Positions 56,501 through 64,000 of a stretch of 64,000 nt of DNA are shown one piece after another (position 1 is the stretch's first letter; each line of letters opens with the position of its first letter). This stretch comes from Mesorhizobium sp. (GTDB lineage Bacteria > Pseudomonadota > Alphaproteobacteria > Rhizobiales > Rhizobiaceae). The notes under the pieces were generated by a model. That model did not search any database and was not told the DNA's origin. It saw only the letters and a program-made list of their open reading frames with translations. A program made the position numbers and the translations under genes. Location of the stretch: contig NZ_JAMLIG010000001.1 of NCBI RefSeq assembly GCF_023954305.1, forward strand, positions 1,240,001 to 1,304,000. The letters are read 5' to 3'.

Positions 56501-58283
56501 CTTCATCGACCCGGAACCGGACGCCGCGGCCTCCTTCGCCGAGCGCGAGCGGCTCTTCGCGCTCCCCCGCTCGTCCTGGCAGGACTACGACAAGAGCAAG
56601 CTGTCGGCCGGCGGCGGCATCTTCCCGCGCTCGCTCAAGTCGATCGTGCTGAGCCCGGTCGCGGCGGCCGCGATCGGGCTCGACAAGACGGTCGCCTCGC
56701 CGGCGGAGATCATGAACGCGATCCTCAAGGCACCGGCCGATCTTCTCTGGTTCGGCGGCATCGGCACCTATGTGCGCGGCTCGACCGAGACCAACCCGGA
56801 GGTCGGCGACCGGGCCAACGACGCGATCCGCATCACCGGCGCGGAGGTGCGGGCCAAGGTGATCGGCGAGGGCGCCAATCTCGGCGTCACCCAGCGCGGG
56901 CGCATCGAATACGGGCTCGCGGGCGGACGCTGCAATTCGGACGCGATCGACAATTCCGGCGGGGTGAACTCGTCCGACGTCGAGGTCAACATCAAGATCG
57001 CGCTGGCGACGGCGATGCGCTCGGGCAGCCTCACGCGGCCGGCGCGCAACAAGCTTTTGGCCTCGATGACCGACGAGGTGGCGGGGCTGGTGCTCGCCAA
57101 CAACTACCACCAGACGCTCGCCATCTCGCTGGCGCAGTTGCGCGGCACGGCCGAGATCCCGCACCAGCAGCGTTTCATGGCCGCTCTCGAGGCACGCAGG
57201 CTCTTGGACCGCAAGGTCGAGCTCCTGCCGTCCGACGCGGCACTGGCCGAGCGGGCAGCCCGCAACGAGCCGCTGACGCGAGCCGAAATCGGCGTGCTGC
57301 TCGCCTATGCCAAAATGGTGCTGCTCGACGATCTGGTGGCGAGTCCGCTGCCTGACGAGCCCTATCTGGAACGCGACCTGCTCGACTACTTCCCGGACCG
57401 GATGGCGAAGAAATACCGAGCCGAGATCGGCGGCCACCGGCTGCGGCGCGAGATCATCGCGACGCAGCTGGCGAACGATGCGATCAACCGCGGCGGACCG
57501 ACTTTCGTCAGCCGCCTGCAGGATGCCACCGGCGCGCCGGCGAGCGAGATCGTCGAGGCTTACGTGCTGGTGCGCGACGGGTTCGGCCTGCCCGGACTCT
57601 ACGGCGAGATCGACGCGCTGGATGCGAAGATGGACGGCCAGGCGCAGCTGCAGCTCTACCAGACCGTCGGCCGTCTCGTGCACGGTCAGACCACATGGTT
57701 TGTCCGCAACCCGGATAACGCCGGGCTCGGCGAGCGGGTCGCGGCATTGCAGGCCGCGCGCAAGGCGATCGAGCCGAAGCTGACGTCGTGGCTGCCGACG
57801 GACGTGAAAGCGCGGCACAGCGCCCGCGTCGAGGCGCTGACCCAGTCCGGCGCGCCCGCCAGGCTCGCGGAGCGGCTAGCCGGACTGTCGCTGTCGGAAC
57901 TCGTGCCGGAAATGGCGCTCGTCGCGCGGCTCGGCGAGGCCTCTCCGGACGACGCTGCCAAGGCGATCCTGTCGCTCAACGCCCTGTTCCGGATCGGCCG
58001 GATCGAGGATGCAGCGCGCACGATCATGCCAAGCGACTATTATGACGGCCTTGCTCTTTCGCGGGCGCATGACATGATCGCGACCGCCCGGCGGGGGATG
58101 GCCGTGGCAGCGCTGCGCACGCACGGCAAGGCCGACGACCCCGTCGCGGCGTGGGTGCAGGCGGGCGGCCAGCGCATCGAGCGCGCGCGGGAGAGGCTGC
58201 AGGGTCTGACCGAAAGCGGCGAAATCACGCTGTCGCGGCTGGCCGTCGCGGCCGGACTGATGAACGATCTGGCCGGCATGTGA
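53514..58283 (+). CDS. gdhB: NAD-specific glutamate dehydrogenase, large type (GDH-180)
   Basis: The 1589-aa catabolic enzyme oxidises glutamate to 2-oxoglutarate and ammonia with NAD+. Length is that of the 180-kDa L-GDH of proteobacteria. The N-terminal half (about 1-690) has the ACT-like regulatory modules. The catalytic part includes RFGPVARGGLRWSDR and VPVGAKGGFFPK, with the substrate-binding Lys. GVGDMSGDVFGNGM and FGGIGTYVRGS define the dinucleotide fold, and GEGANLGVTQRGRIEY follows. GGGAGGGG precedes the ATG. With GlnD and RpoN it connects the window to nitrogen flow. Confidence 0.97.
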   Translation: MPTGKKLPAAAAAADHKGSASELAGHLLARAPSEDVSVYDDDAIRRSVQLAYAALKRHRKGDSVIAIDRDPGITRQGRKVSVVTLVNDNMPFLFDSVIGEVTENAGEPLLVMHPVLQVTHGRTGVTGLVGEAGPGRHDPAVDRVSLIHVHLPLLTETKAKALEAGLQRVLDAVRSSVVGWKPMLARLEQAISSFRYADVPLKKEAVEEAVAFLEWLRDDNFTFLGMRDYLYKGNEKTGTLERSGQAGLGLLADPNTLVLRSGTEAVTTTPEIRAFLNGPDPLIVTKANTKSVVHRRIYLDYIGVKTFDARGKLLGELRIVGLFTSTAYTRSVMTIPYLRSKAQQVIAKSGFEATDHSGKALINVLESYPRDELFQIDVPLLRKHAATILALGERPRIRVLVRVDRFDRFVSIIVFVPRDRYDSRARERIGAYLKTAFEGRLSAYYPAFPDSGLARVHFIIGRSGGKTPKIDPADLEGGVRDIVRTWDDAIAETAETLGIEGEFAAIAQRFPESYRGSFSAAEALHDARRVARVGADSPIAIDYYRQNDQAPHQAALKIHHFGRPVSLSRRVPLLENMGFRVISERTFEVSDGEGDTIFLHDMEIENAFGAPIDLKDGGALFESVFLSVWRGEADNDGYNALAQTAGLDPRAILILRAYGRYLQQAGIPQSQEFIAGVLNRYPQIARALHSLFVARFDPARTHDWEVESKHLKSAIRDALAEVPSLDDDTIIRRYLNLIDSSLRTNHFAPAKPGVSLAIKLDSKSVSGLPEPKPWREIFVYGPEVEGVHLRFGPVARGGLRWSDRAQDYRTEVLGLVKAQQVKNAVIVPVGAKGGFFPKLLPAGGSRDAVFAAGTSAYVNFVSSLLSITDNLDARGVVPPADVVRHDTDDPYFVVAADKGTATFSDTANAISQAHDFWLDDAFASGGSAGYDHKKMGITARGAWEAVKRHFREMNRDIQTEPFTVVGVGDMSGDVFGNGMLLSKEIRLIAAFDHRDIFIDPEPDAAASFAERERLFALPRSSWQDYDKSKLSAGGGIFPRSLKSIVLSPVAAAAIGLDKTVASPAEIMNAILKAPADLLWFGGIGTYVRGSTETNPEVGDRANDAIRITGAEVRAKVIGEGANLGVTQRGRIEYGLAGGRCNSDAIDNSGGVNSSDVEVNIKIALATAMRSGSLTRPARNKLLASMTDEVAGLVLANNYHQTLAISLAQLRGTAEIPHQQRFMAALEARRLLDRKVELLPSDAALAERAARNEPLTRAEIGVLLAYAKMVLLDDLVASPLPDEPYLERDLLDYFPDRMAKKYRAEIGGHRLRREIIATQLANDAINRGGPTFVSRLQDATGAPASEIVEAYVLVRDGFGLPGLYGEIDALDAKMDGQAQLQLYQTVGRLVHGQTTWFVRNPDNAGLGERVAALQAARKAIEPKLTSWLPTDVKARHSARVEALTQSGAPARLAERLAGLSLSELVPEMALVARLGEASPDDAAKAILSLNALFRIGRIEDAARTIMPSDYYDGLALSRAHDMIATARRGMAVAALRTHGKADDPVAAWVQAGGQRIERARERLQGLTESGEITLSRLAVAAGLMNDLAGM

Positions 58284-58300
58284 CCGGAAGGAGTGGGGGC

Positions 58301-59698
58301 ATGACCGAACCGGTCGCAACGCGCGCGCCGAAGCGCGGCATCTGGGGCTGGATGCTGTTCGATTTCGCACAGCAGCCGTTCCATACGCTGATCATCACCT
58401 TCGTCTTCGCGCCCTATTTCGCGGCCCAGGTGGCGTCCAACCCGGCCGAGGGGCAGGAGTACTGGGGCTACGCGGCAGGCATCGGCGGCGCGATCATCGC
58501 GCTCACCTCGCCGATCCTGGGCGCCATCGCGGATGCGACCGGGCCTCGCAAGCCGTGGATCTTGCTGTTCTCCATCATCGGCTTCATCGGCTGCTGGATG
58601 CTCTGGTATGCGATGCCCGGCATGGGCAATCTCGGCTTTGCGATGCTGGCGATCGTGCTGGCGCTGGTCGGCATGGAATATGCTGCCGTCTTCAACAACG
58701 CCATGATGCCGACGCTGGTGCCGCGCGCTGAACTCGGCCGGCTGTCGGGCTCGGCCTGGGGCCTCGGCTATGTCGGCGGGCTGATCTCGCTGGTCATCGT
58801 GCTCGGCTTCCTCTCGGCCAGCCCCGAGACCGGCAAGACGCTGATCGGCATCCCGCCGCTGTTCGGTCTCGACCCGGCGACGCATGCGGGCGATCGGGCG
58901 TCCGGTCCGCTCACCTCGCTCTGGTATCTCGTCTTCGTGCTGCCGATGTTCCTGTGGACGCCGGACGTGAGGCGCCGGGAATCGGCCATCGGAGCGATCC
59001 GCAAAGGCCTCTCGGAGCTCTGGGAGACGGTGCGCACCCTGCCCGCCCAGCGCAGCTACTTCTCCTTCCTTTTGTCGTCGATGTTCTACCGCGACGCGCT
59101 CAACGCGCTCTATTCGTTCGGCGGCATCTACGCGGCGGGCGTGCTCGGCTGGCCGATCGTCAAGATCGGCATCTTCGGCATCCTGGCGAACCTGACCGGC
59201 GCCGTCGGCGCCTGGATCGGCGGACGCGCCGACCAGCGCTTTGGGCCGAAGCCGGTGATCAGCGTGTCGATCCTGGTGCTCATTCTGTGCTGCGTGACGG
59301 TGATCTCGACGACCCCGACACAGGTCCTGTTCATGACGGTCGCGCCGGAGGGCACGCAGTCGAGCCTCCCGGACATCGTCTTCTATATCGCGGGGGCCTT
59401 CATCGGTGCTGCCGGCGGCTCGATCCAGGCCGCCTCGCGCACGCTGCTCGTCGATCAGGTCGAGGGCGACAAGGTGACCGAAGCCTTCGGACTCTACGCG
59501 CTCTCGGGCCGGGCGACGTCGTTCCTCGCGCCCTTCGCCATCGCCTTCGCCACCGCCTGGTTCGCCTCGGAGGCGTTCGGCCTCTCGACCGTGGATGCGC
59601 AGCGGCTCGGCGTCACGCCGATCGTGGCGTTGTTCGCGATCGGGCTGGTGCTGCTGCCCTGGGTGAAGAGCAGGGACTACAAGCTGGCGGCGGCGTGA
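58301..59698 (+). CDS. MFS transporter, UMF1/ATG22-like
   Basis: The 465-aa 12-helix transporter of the UMF1 (ATG22-related) branch of the major facilitator superfamily opens with WMLFDFAQQPFHTLIITFVFAPYF, the hallmark of this branch. It contains GAIADATGPRKPW as the loop 2-3 motif. Yeast ATG22 exports amino acids from the vacuole; bacterial substrates are unknown. AAGGAG lies 9 bases before the ATG. It starts 17 bases after the GDH stop, so the two are probably co-transcribed, which makes an amino-acid substrate plausible. Confidence 0.88.
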   Translation: MTEPVATRAPKRGIWGWMLFDFAQQPFHTLIITFVFAPYFAAQVASNPAEGQEYWGYAAGIGGAIIALTSPILGAIADATGPRKPWILLFSIIGFIGCWMLWYAMPGMGNLGFAMLAIVLALVGMEYAAVFNNAMMPTLVPRAELGRLSGSAWGLGYVGGLISLVIVLGFLSASPETGKTLIGIPPLFGLDPATHAGDRASGPLTSLWYLVFVLPMFLWTPDVRRRESAIGAIRKGLSELWETVRTLPAQRSYFSFLLSSMFYRDALNALYSFGGIYAAGVLGWPIVKIGIFGILANLTGAVGAWIGGRADQRFGPKPVISVSILVLILCCVTVISTTPTQVLFMTVAPEGTQSSLPDIVFYIAGAFIGAAGGSIQAASRTLLVDQVEGDKVTEAFGLYALSGRATSFLAPFAIAFATAWFASEAFGLSTVDAQRLGVTPIVALFAIGLVLLPWVKSRDYKLAAA

Positions 59699-59711
59699 CG
59701 ACGCGGCTTTG

Positions 59712-59741
59712 TAGAATGGTATCTTTTACGTTACCATTCTA
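59712..59741. promoter_or_regulatory. Palindromic operator upstream of HigA-like gene
   Basis: The 10-base arms TAGAATGGTA and TACCATTCTA are a perfect inverted repeat around the 10-base spacer TCTTTTACGT. The site ends 10 bases before the start codon. It is AT-rich against a GC-rich background and spaced one helical turn between half sites, as expected for autorepression by a helix-turn-helix dimer. Part of it may also be a -10 box. Confidence 0.7.
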
Positions 59742-59751
59742 TAGAGTGGCC

Positions 59752-60072
59752 ATGGTGCTGACACGCGATTTCAAGGTGACACTGAAGGCCAGGGCGGATG
59801 CCGATCCCGCCTTTCGTGCCGCCCTGCTGTCCGAGGCGGTGGAACAGCTGCTGTCCGGCGATATCGACACAGGGAAAGCTGTACTGCGCAGCTTCCTCAA
59901 CGCGACCGTCGGCTTCGAGGAACTGGCCGCGCGCTCTGGCATTCCGGCAAAGAGCCTGATGCGCATGTTCGGCCCGAAGGGAAATCCGACGGCTGCGAGC
60001 CTGTTTACGGTCATCTCCTCCTTGCAGAAGGCGACCGGCGTTCAGCTCGAGGTGACAGCGGACGCGGCGTAG
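59752..60072 (+). CDS. HigA-type addiction-module antidote (orphan)
   Basis: The 106-aa protein resembles the family of probable addiction-module antidotes: RDFKVTLKARADADPAFRAALLSEAVEQLLSGD, then TGKAVLRSFLNATVGFEELAARSGIPAKSLMRMFGPKGNPTA, a helix-turn-helix. The usual partner, a RelE-like killer gene, lies immediately next to it in complete modules; none is present here (an MFS gene upstream, purH convergent). It may therefore be a solitary regulator. ATG 59752 follows a perfect palindrome that is the likely operator. Confidence 0.87.
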   Translation: MVLTRDFKVTLKARADADPAFRAALLSEAVEQLLSGDIDTGKAVLRSFLNATVGFEELAARSGIPAKSLMRMFGPKGNPTAASLFTVISSLQKATGVQLEVTADAA

Positions 60073-60093
60073 CCGCATCCGGGCAGCCTGCCC

Positions 60094-61710
60094 TCAGTGC
60101 CGGAAATGCCGCATCCCGGTAAACACCATCGCGATGCCGGCCGCGTCCGCGGCATCGATCACCGCGTGGTCGTTGACCGAGCCGCCCGGCTGGATGACGG
60201 CCGTCGCACCCGCTTCGACGGCCGACAGCAGTCCGTCGGCGAAGGGGAAGAAGGCGTCTGAAGCGACGACAGAGCCGATCGTCATCGGCTCCTTCAGGCC
60301 CTCAGCCTCGGCCGCGTCCGCCGCCTTGCGCGCGGCGATGCGGGAGGAGTCCACCCGGCTCATCTGGCCGGCACCGATGCCGACGGTCGCGCCGTCGCGG
60401 ACATAGACGATCGCGTTAGACTTGACGTGCTTGGCGACGCGGAAAGCGAACTTCAGATCGGCCAGTTCGCGGTCGGTCGGCGCGCGCTTCGTCACCACCT
60501 TGAGCTCGAGATCGTCCACCACGCCCGAGTCGCGCGACTGGACGAGCAGGCCGCCGGCGACCGATTTCACGGTCAGGCCCTTCGAGCGCGGATCGGGGAG
60601 CGAGCCGGCGATGAGCAGGCGCAGGTTCTTCTTGGCGGCGACGATGGCGATGGCCTCGTCCGTCGCGGCGGGCGCGATGATCACCTCGGTGAAGATCCTG
60701 ACGATCTCTTCCGCCGCTTCCGCGTCGAGCGTGCGGTTGAGGGCGACGATGCCGCCGAAGGCCGAGACCGGATCGCAGGCCAGCGCCTTGAGATAGGCGT
60801 CCTTCAGCGTCGCGCCTTCGGACACGCCGCAGGGATTCGCATGCTTGATGATGGCGACGGCGGCGGTGCGGGCCGGATCGAACTCGGAGACGAGTTCGTA
60901 GGCCGCATCCGTATCGTTGATGTTGTTGTAGGAGAGCTGCTTGCCCTGAAGCTGACGCGCCGTGGCCACGCCCGGGCGCGGGTCGCCGTTGACGTAGAAG
61001 GCCGCGTCCTGATGCGGGTTCTCGCCATAGCGCATCACCTGTTCCAGCCTGCCGCCGAAAGCGCGCCAGACGGGGTGCTCGATGGCCAGCGTTTCCGCGA
61101 ACCAGCCGGAGATCGCAGCGTCATAGGCGGCGGTGCGGGCAAAGGCCTTGGCCGCGAGCCGCTGGCGGAACTGGTAGGACAGGCTGCCGGCGTTCTCCTC
61201 CAGCGCCTCCAGCACCAGCGGATAGTCGGTCGGGTCGGTGACGATGCCGACATAGGCATGGTTCTTCGCCGAGGCGCGCACCATCGCCGGGCCGCCGATG
61301 TCGATGTTCTCGACGGTCGCGGCATAGTCGCCGCCGGCGCGGCGCACCTCCTCGAACGGGTAGAGGTTGATCACGACCAGATCGAAGGGGCGGATGCCGT
61401 GGTCGTGCATCGCCTTCTGATGCTCCTGGTCGCCGCGCACCGCGAGCAGCCCGCCATGCACCAGCGGGTGCAGGGTCTTGACGCGCCCGTCCATGATCTC
61501 GGGAAAGCCGGTGACGTCCGAGACGTCCGTCACAGCGATGCCGGCCTCGGCGATCGCCTTGCGGGTGCCGCCGGTCGACACGATCTCGACGCCATGTTTC
61601 GTCAGAGCCCTGACGAAATCGATCAGGCCGGTCTTGTCCGACACCGAGATCAGTGCGCGGCTGACGGCGACGAGGTCGGGCGCGGGGATGTTCTTGGAGA
61701 CGACGGCCAT
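60094..61710 (-). CDS. purH: AICAR transformylase / IMP cyclohydrolase
   Basis: This bifunctional enzyme carries out the last two steps of purine synthesis, formylating AICAR with 10-formyl-THF and closing the ring to IMP. The N-terminal MGS-like cyclohydrolase domain covers about residues 15-160 (RALISVSDKTGL, VSTGGTRKAI, DGRVKTLHP). The transformylase domain follows, with IKHANPCGVS and the terminal GGSVNDHAVIDAAD. At 538 aa it is the family length. The ATG at 61710 gives the usual MAVVSKNIPAPDL start. It converges on the orphan HigA-like gene (21-base gap). Confidence 0.98.
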   Translation of the reverse strand: MAVVSKNIPAPDLVAVSRALISVSDKTGLIDFVRALTKHGVEIVSTGGTRKAIAEAGIAVTDVSDVTGFPEIMDGRVKTLHPLVHGGLLAVRGDQEHQKAMHDHGIRPFDLVVINLYPFEEVRRAGGDYAATVENIDIGGPAMVRASAKNHAYVGIVTDPTDYPLVLEALEENAGSLSYQFRQRLAAKAFARTAAYDAAISGWFAETLAIEHPVWRAFGGRLEQVMRYGENPHQDAAFYVNGDPRPGVATARQLQGKQLSYNNINDTDAAYELVSEFDPARTAAVAIIKHANPCGVSEGATLKDAYLKALACDPVSAFGGIVALNRTLDAEAAEEIVRIFTEVIIAPAATDEAIAIVAAKKNLRLLIAGSLPDPRSKGLTVKSVAGGLLVQSRDSGVVDDLELKVVTKRAPTDRELADLKFAFRVAKHVKSNAIVYVRDGATVGIGAGQMSRVDSSRIAARKAADAAEAEGLKEPMTIGSVVASDAFFPFADGLLSAVEAGATAVIQPGGSVNDHAVIDAADAAGIAMVFTGMRHFRH

Positions 61711-61787
61711 GACGATCCTTTCCTGCGGAGGCCCGCTCATGCCTCCCATGGCAGTTGATTGCAAGAGGTCAGGCGGCCCTAGCCGGC

Positions 61788-62462
61788 ATGCATTGCGGTG
61801 ATCCCCGGCCGGCGATAGCTTCCGGGCATGACCGATTCGTCTATGACGGCGCCCCGACGGCGAAGGCCACGCTCCTGCTCGCGCATGGCGCGGGCGCGCC
61901 GATGGATTCCGACTGGATGAACACTATCGCGGCGAAGATCGCCGGCCACGGCATCCGCGTCGCGCGGTTCGAGTTCGGCTACATGGCGGCGAGGCGTGCC
62001 GGCAATCGCCCGCCGCCCTCGCCGGCCAACAAGCTGATCGGCGAGTATGTCGGTGCGATCGGCAGCGTCGAGCGCAGCGGGCCGCTCTTCATCGGCGGCA
62101 AGTCGCTCGGCGGCCGCATGGCCTCGATGATCGCCGACAAGCAGTTCAAGGACGGTGTGATCGCCGGCCTCGTCTGCCTCGGCTACCCCTTCCATCCGCC
62201 CGGCCAGCCCGAGAAGCTGCGAACCGACCATCTGGAAAATCTCGCCTGTCCGACCCTGATCTGCCAGGGCGAGCGCGACCCGTTCGGCACGCGGGAGGAG
62301 GTCGCCTCCTACCCGCTGTCGCCGAAGATCGCGGTCGAATGGCTGACCGACGGCGACCACGACTTGAAGCCGCGCAAGGCCTCCGGCGCCACCTTCGACG
62401 GCAATCTCGACATCGCGGCGAAGTCGGTGGCGGAATTCATTCAGAGGGCTTCGCATGGCTGA
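61788..62462 (+). CDS. Alpha/beta hydrolase family protein
   Basis: The 224-aa alpha/beta hydrolase of the KAT8-complex-subunit-3/Tex30-like group has LLLAHGAGAPMDS (oxyanion region), GGKSLGGRMAS as the nucleophile elbow with Ser, an Asp in GERDPFG, and a His in GDHDLKPRK. The triad looks complete, but substrates of the group are unknown. The ATG at 61788 gives 224 aa; a TTG 33 bases earlier is possible. It overlaps the following MoeB-like gene by 8 bases, indicating one operon with it and the aconitase X gene. Confidence 0.85.
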   Translation: MHCGDPRPAIASGHDRFVYDGAPTAKATLLLAHGAGAPMDSDWMNTIAAKIAGHGIRVARFEFGYMAARRAGNRPPPSPANKLIGEYVGAIGSVERSGPLFIGGKSLGGRMASMIADKQFKDGVIAGLVCLGYPFHPPGQPEKLRTDHLENLACPTLICQGERDPFGTREEVASYPLSPKIAVEWLTDGDHDLKPRKASGATFDGNLDIAAKSVAEFIQRASHG

Positions 62463-63222
62463 CGCGACTCTCTCGGACCTCGAACTGGAGCGCTATGCCC
62501 GCCACATCGTGCTGGCGGAAGTCGGCGGGCCGGGCCAGCAGAAGCTGAAGCGGGCGCGGGTGCTGGTGGTCGGTGCCGGCGGGCTGGGCGCACCTGTGCT
62601 GCTCTATCTCGCCGCCGCCGGCGTCGGCACGCTCGGCATCGTCGACGACGACACCGTCTCGCTGTCCAACCTGCAGCGGCAGGTGATCCACGACACGGCG
62701 GCGGTCGGCCGCACGAAAGTCGACAGCGCGGCCACGACGGTCGGGCGCATCAACCCGCATGTGGAGATCGAGCCGCATGTGCTCCGTCTCGACGCCGACA
62801 ACGCGGAGGGCCTCGTCGCCGCTTATGACATCGTCATCGACGGGTCGGACAATTTCGACACCCGCTATGTGCTGGCGGACGCCTGCGCGGCGGCGCGAAA
62901 GCCGCTCGTCTCGGGCGCCGTCGGCCGGTTCGACGGCTCGCTGACCGTACTGATCCCGTGGGAGCATGACGAAAAGGGCCGGCCGAACCCGACCTATCGC
63001 GACCTCTATCCCGAAGCGCCGCCGCCCGGCATGGTGCCGAGCTGCGCGGTGGCCGGCGTCGTCGGTGCGCTCACCGGCGTCATCGGCACGCTGCAGGCGA
63101 TGGAGGCGATCAAGCTCATCACCGGAGCCGGCGAGCCGCTCCTCGGGCGGCTCTTGCTCTACGATTCGCTCGGCGCCCGGTTCGACACGATCCGATACTC
63201 GGCATCAAAGGACGAGACATAG
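62455..63222 (+). CDS. MoeB/ThiF/HesA-family adenylyltransferase
   Basis: The 255-aa E1-like enzyme activates the C-terminus of a ubiquitin-like sulfur carrier (MoaD or ThiS) by adenylation. It has VLVVGAGGLGAPVLLYL (nucleotide fold), DDDTVSLSNLQRQ and DGSDNFDTRYVLAD. The catalytic-area Cys is in VPSCAVAGVVG. Both zinc-binding CxxC pairs of E. coli MoeB are missing: the first is replaced around YRDLYPEAP, and the C-terminal pair is absent because the protein stops soon after the final strand. Whether it serves molybdopterin or thiamine synthesis is open. No moa or thi gene is beside it. Confidence 0.88.
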   Translation: MADATLSDLELERYARHIVLAEVGGPGQQKLKRARVLVVGAGGLGAPVLLYLAAAGVGTLGIVDDDTVSLSNLQRQVIHDTAAVGRTKVDSAATTVGRINPHVEIEPHVLRLDADNAEGLVAAYDIVIDGSDNFDTRYVLADACAAARKPLVSGAVGRFDGSLTVLIPWEHDEKGRPNPTYRDLYPEAPPPGMVPSCAVAGVVGALTGVIGTLQAMEAIKLITGAGEPLLGRLLLYDSLGARFDTIRYSASKDET

Positions 63223-63223
63223 T

Positions 63224-64000
63224 TTGGCACTCGCCCTCACCGACGAACAGCGTGCCATGGCGTCCGGCGAGCGGGGCGAAGGCGCCGCCATGGCGATGCG
63301 GATCGTGGCGAAGACGGCGGAGCTGCTCGGCGCGCCGCGGCTGATCCCGATCGCCTCGGCGCATATCGACGGCGCGCTCTATCACGGCGATTCCGGCACG
63401 CTGTTCGCCGAAAAGCTGGTCGATGGCGGCGCGAAAGTCGCAGTCCGTGCCACGCTGAACGTCGGCGCGCTCGACCTGACCGGCTGCTCCCGCGACCGCC
63501 TGCCCGGGCACGAGCGCGGCATGGCGCGGCGGATGATGGAGGCCTACCGCACGCTCGGCTGCGAGCCGAGCTGGACCTGCGCGCCCTACCAGGCGGGGCA
63601 TCGTCCGGCGCAGGGCACCGATGTCGCGTGGGGCGAATCCAACGCCGTCGTGTTCTGCAATTCGGTGCTCGGCGCGCGGACCAACCGTTACGGCGACTTC
63701 CTCGACATCGCCTGCGCGATCGCCGGACATGCGCCCGACTATGGCCTGCACCGTCCGGAGAGCCGCCGGGCGCGCTTCGTCTTCGACGTCTCGGCTCTCG
63801 CGCCCTCCTTCCTCGCCTCCGAAATCGCCTGGCCGGTGCTGGGCAGCCTCTACGGACGCGAGGCGGGCAACGATGTCGGCGTCGTGACAGGCGTCGCCCG
63901 CCATCCCGGCGAGGACGCGCTCAAAGCCTTCGGCGCGGCCGCGGCATCGTCAGGCGCCGTCGGGCTGTTCCACCTCGCGGGCGTCACGCCTGAAGCGCCC
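63224..64000 (+). CDS. Aconitase X catalytic-domain protein, 3' end cut by window
   Basis: The first 259 codons of an aconitase X (AcnX) family protein are present. Features are LTDEQRAMASGERGEGAAMAMRIVAK, IPIASAHIDGALYHGDSG, TLNVGALDLTGC, CAPYQ and WGESNAVVFCNSVLGARTNRYGDF, the last with conserved Fe-S/substrate residues. Characterised AcnX proteins are cis-3-hydroxy-L-proline dehydratases or mevalonate-5-phosphate dehydratases. Start is TTG 63224 (one base after the moeB stop); ATG 63257 is an alternative. The reading frame is open to the window edge. It follows the MoeB-like gene directly, so it belongs to the same transcript. Confidence 0.85.
   Translation, partial: MALALTDEQRAMASGERGEGAAMAMRIVAKTAELLGAPRLIPIASAHIDGALYHGDSGTLFAEKLVDGGAKVAVRATLNVGALDLTGCSRDRLPGHERGMARRMMEAYRTLGCEPSWTCAPYQAGHRPAQGTDVAWGESNAVVFCNSVLGARTNRYGDFLDIACAIAGHAPDYGLHRPESRRARFVFDVSALAPSFLASEIAWPVLGSLYGREAGNDVGVVTGVARHPGEDALKAFGAAAASSGAVGLFHLAGVTPEAP

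Overview
The window is high-GC (mid-60s percent by eye) alphaproteobacterial chromosome. The gene content and order (glnD-murJ-trpS-usp-nfu, sppA-ihfB-lapA, lptC-lptA-lptB-rpoN-hpf-ptsN, a DUF1150 gene beside hsp20, a giant NAD-glutamate dehydrogenase, an OlsB-type ornithine lipid enzyme, a NADP-malic enzyme fused to a phosphotransacetylase domain) point to Hyphomicrobiales, most likely a Mesorhizobium relative in Phyllobacteriaceae. This is inferred from recognised proteins and synteny; no database search was made. I see no prophage, integrative element, CRISPR array, transposase gene or rRNA. There is one tRNA (Ser-GGA).

Layout. 0-6 kb: VIT-family metal transporter, tRNA-Ser, two unknown membrane proteins, msrA, an orphan BMP-type binding lipoprotein, a CueR-like regulator and an L,D-transpeptidase lipoprotein. 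6-21 kb, mostly on the minus strand: nfu, usp, trpS, murJ, glnD, two MFS exporters, a GGDEF/EAL protein and mutS. 21-28 kb: malic enzyme, a tandem Ku pair, then a repeat-dense stretch (25.9-27.9 kb) around a gene of unknown function. 28-39 kb: EamA transporter, a 33-aa membrane microprotein, olsB, hybrid histidine kinase, acuI-like reductase, an overlapping methyltransferase/methyltransferase/lspA operon, an ornithine-cyclodeaminase-like enzyme, lapA, ihfB and sppA. 39-45 kb: LPS export genes and nitrogen-regulatory genes, then DUF1150/hsp20 behind a probable heat-shock promoter and ROSE RNA thermometer. 45-53 kb: nucleoside hydrolase and ribokinase, typA, transporters and a type II toxin-antitoxin pair. 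53-64 kb: NAD-GDH, MFS transporter, an orphan HigA-like antitoxin with a palindromic operator, purH, an alpha/beta hydrolase, a MoeB-like enzyme and the start of an aconitase X gene cut by the window edge.

Functional themes: nitrogen sensing and use (GlnD, RpoN, PtsN, GDH), envelope building (MurJ, LptABC, LspA, SppA, L,D-transpeptidase, OlsB), DNA repair (MutS, two Ku proteins), purine and nucleoside metabolism (PurH, nucleoside hydrolase, ribokinase), and stress (Hsp20, Usp, MsrA, HPF).

The most unusual material is the non-coding repeats. At least five families of palindromic or short tandem repeats occupy the intergenic gaps. One family has hairpin arms that differ between copies but stay self-complementary, and three of its four copies sit inside other repeat elements. 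Two elements have entered coding frames: the mutS N-terminus and the gene at 26513-27475.
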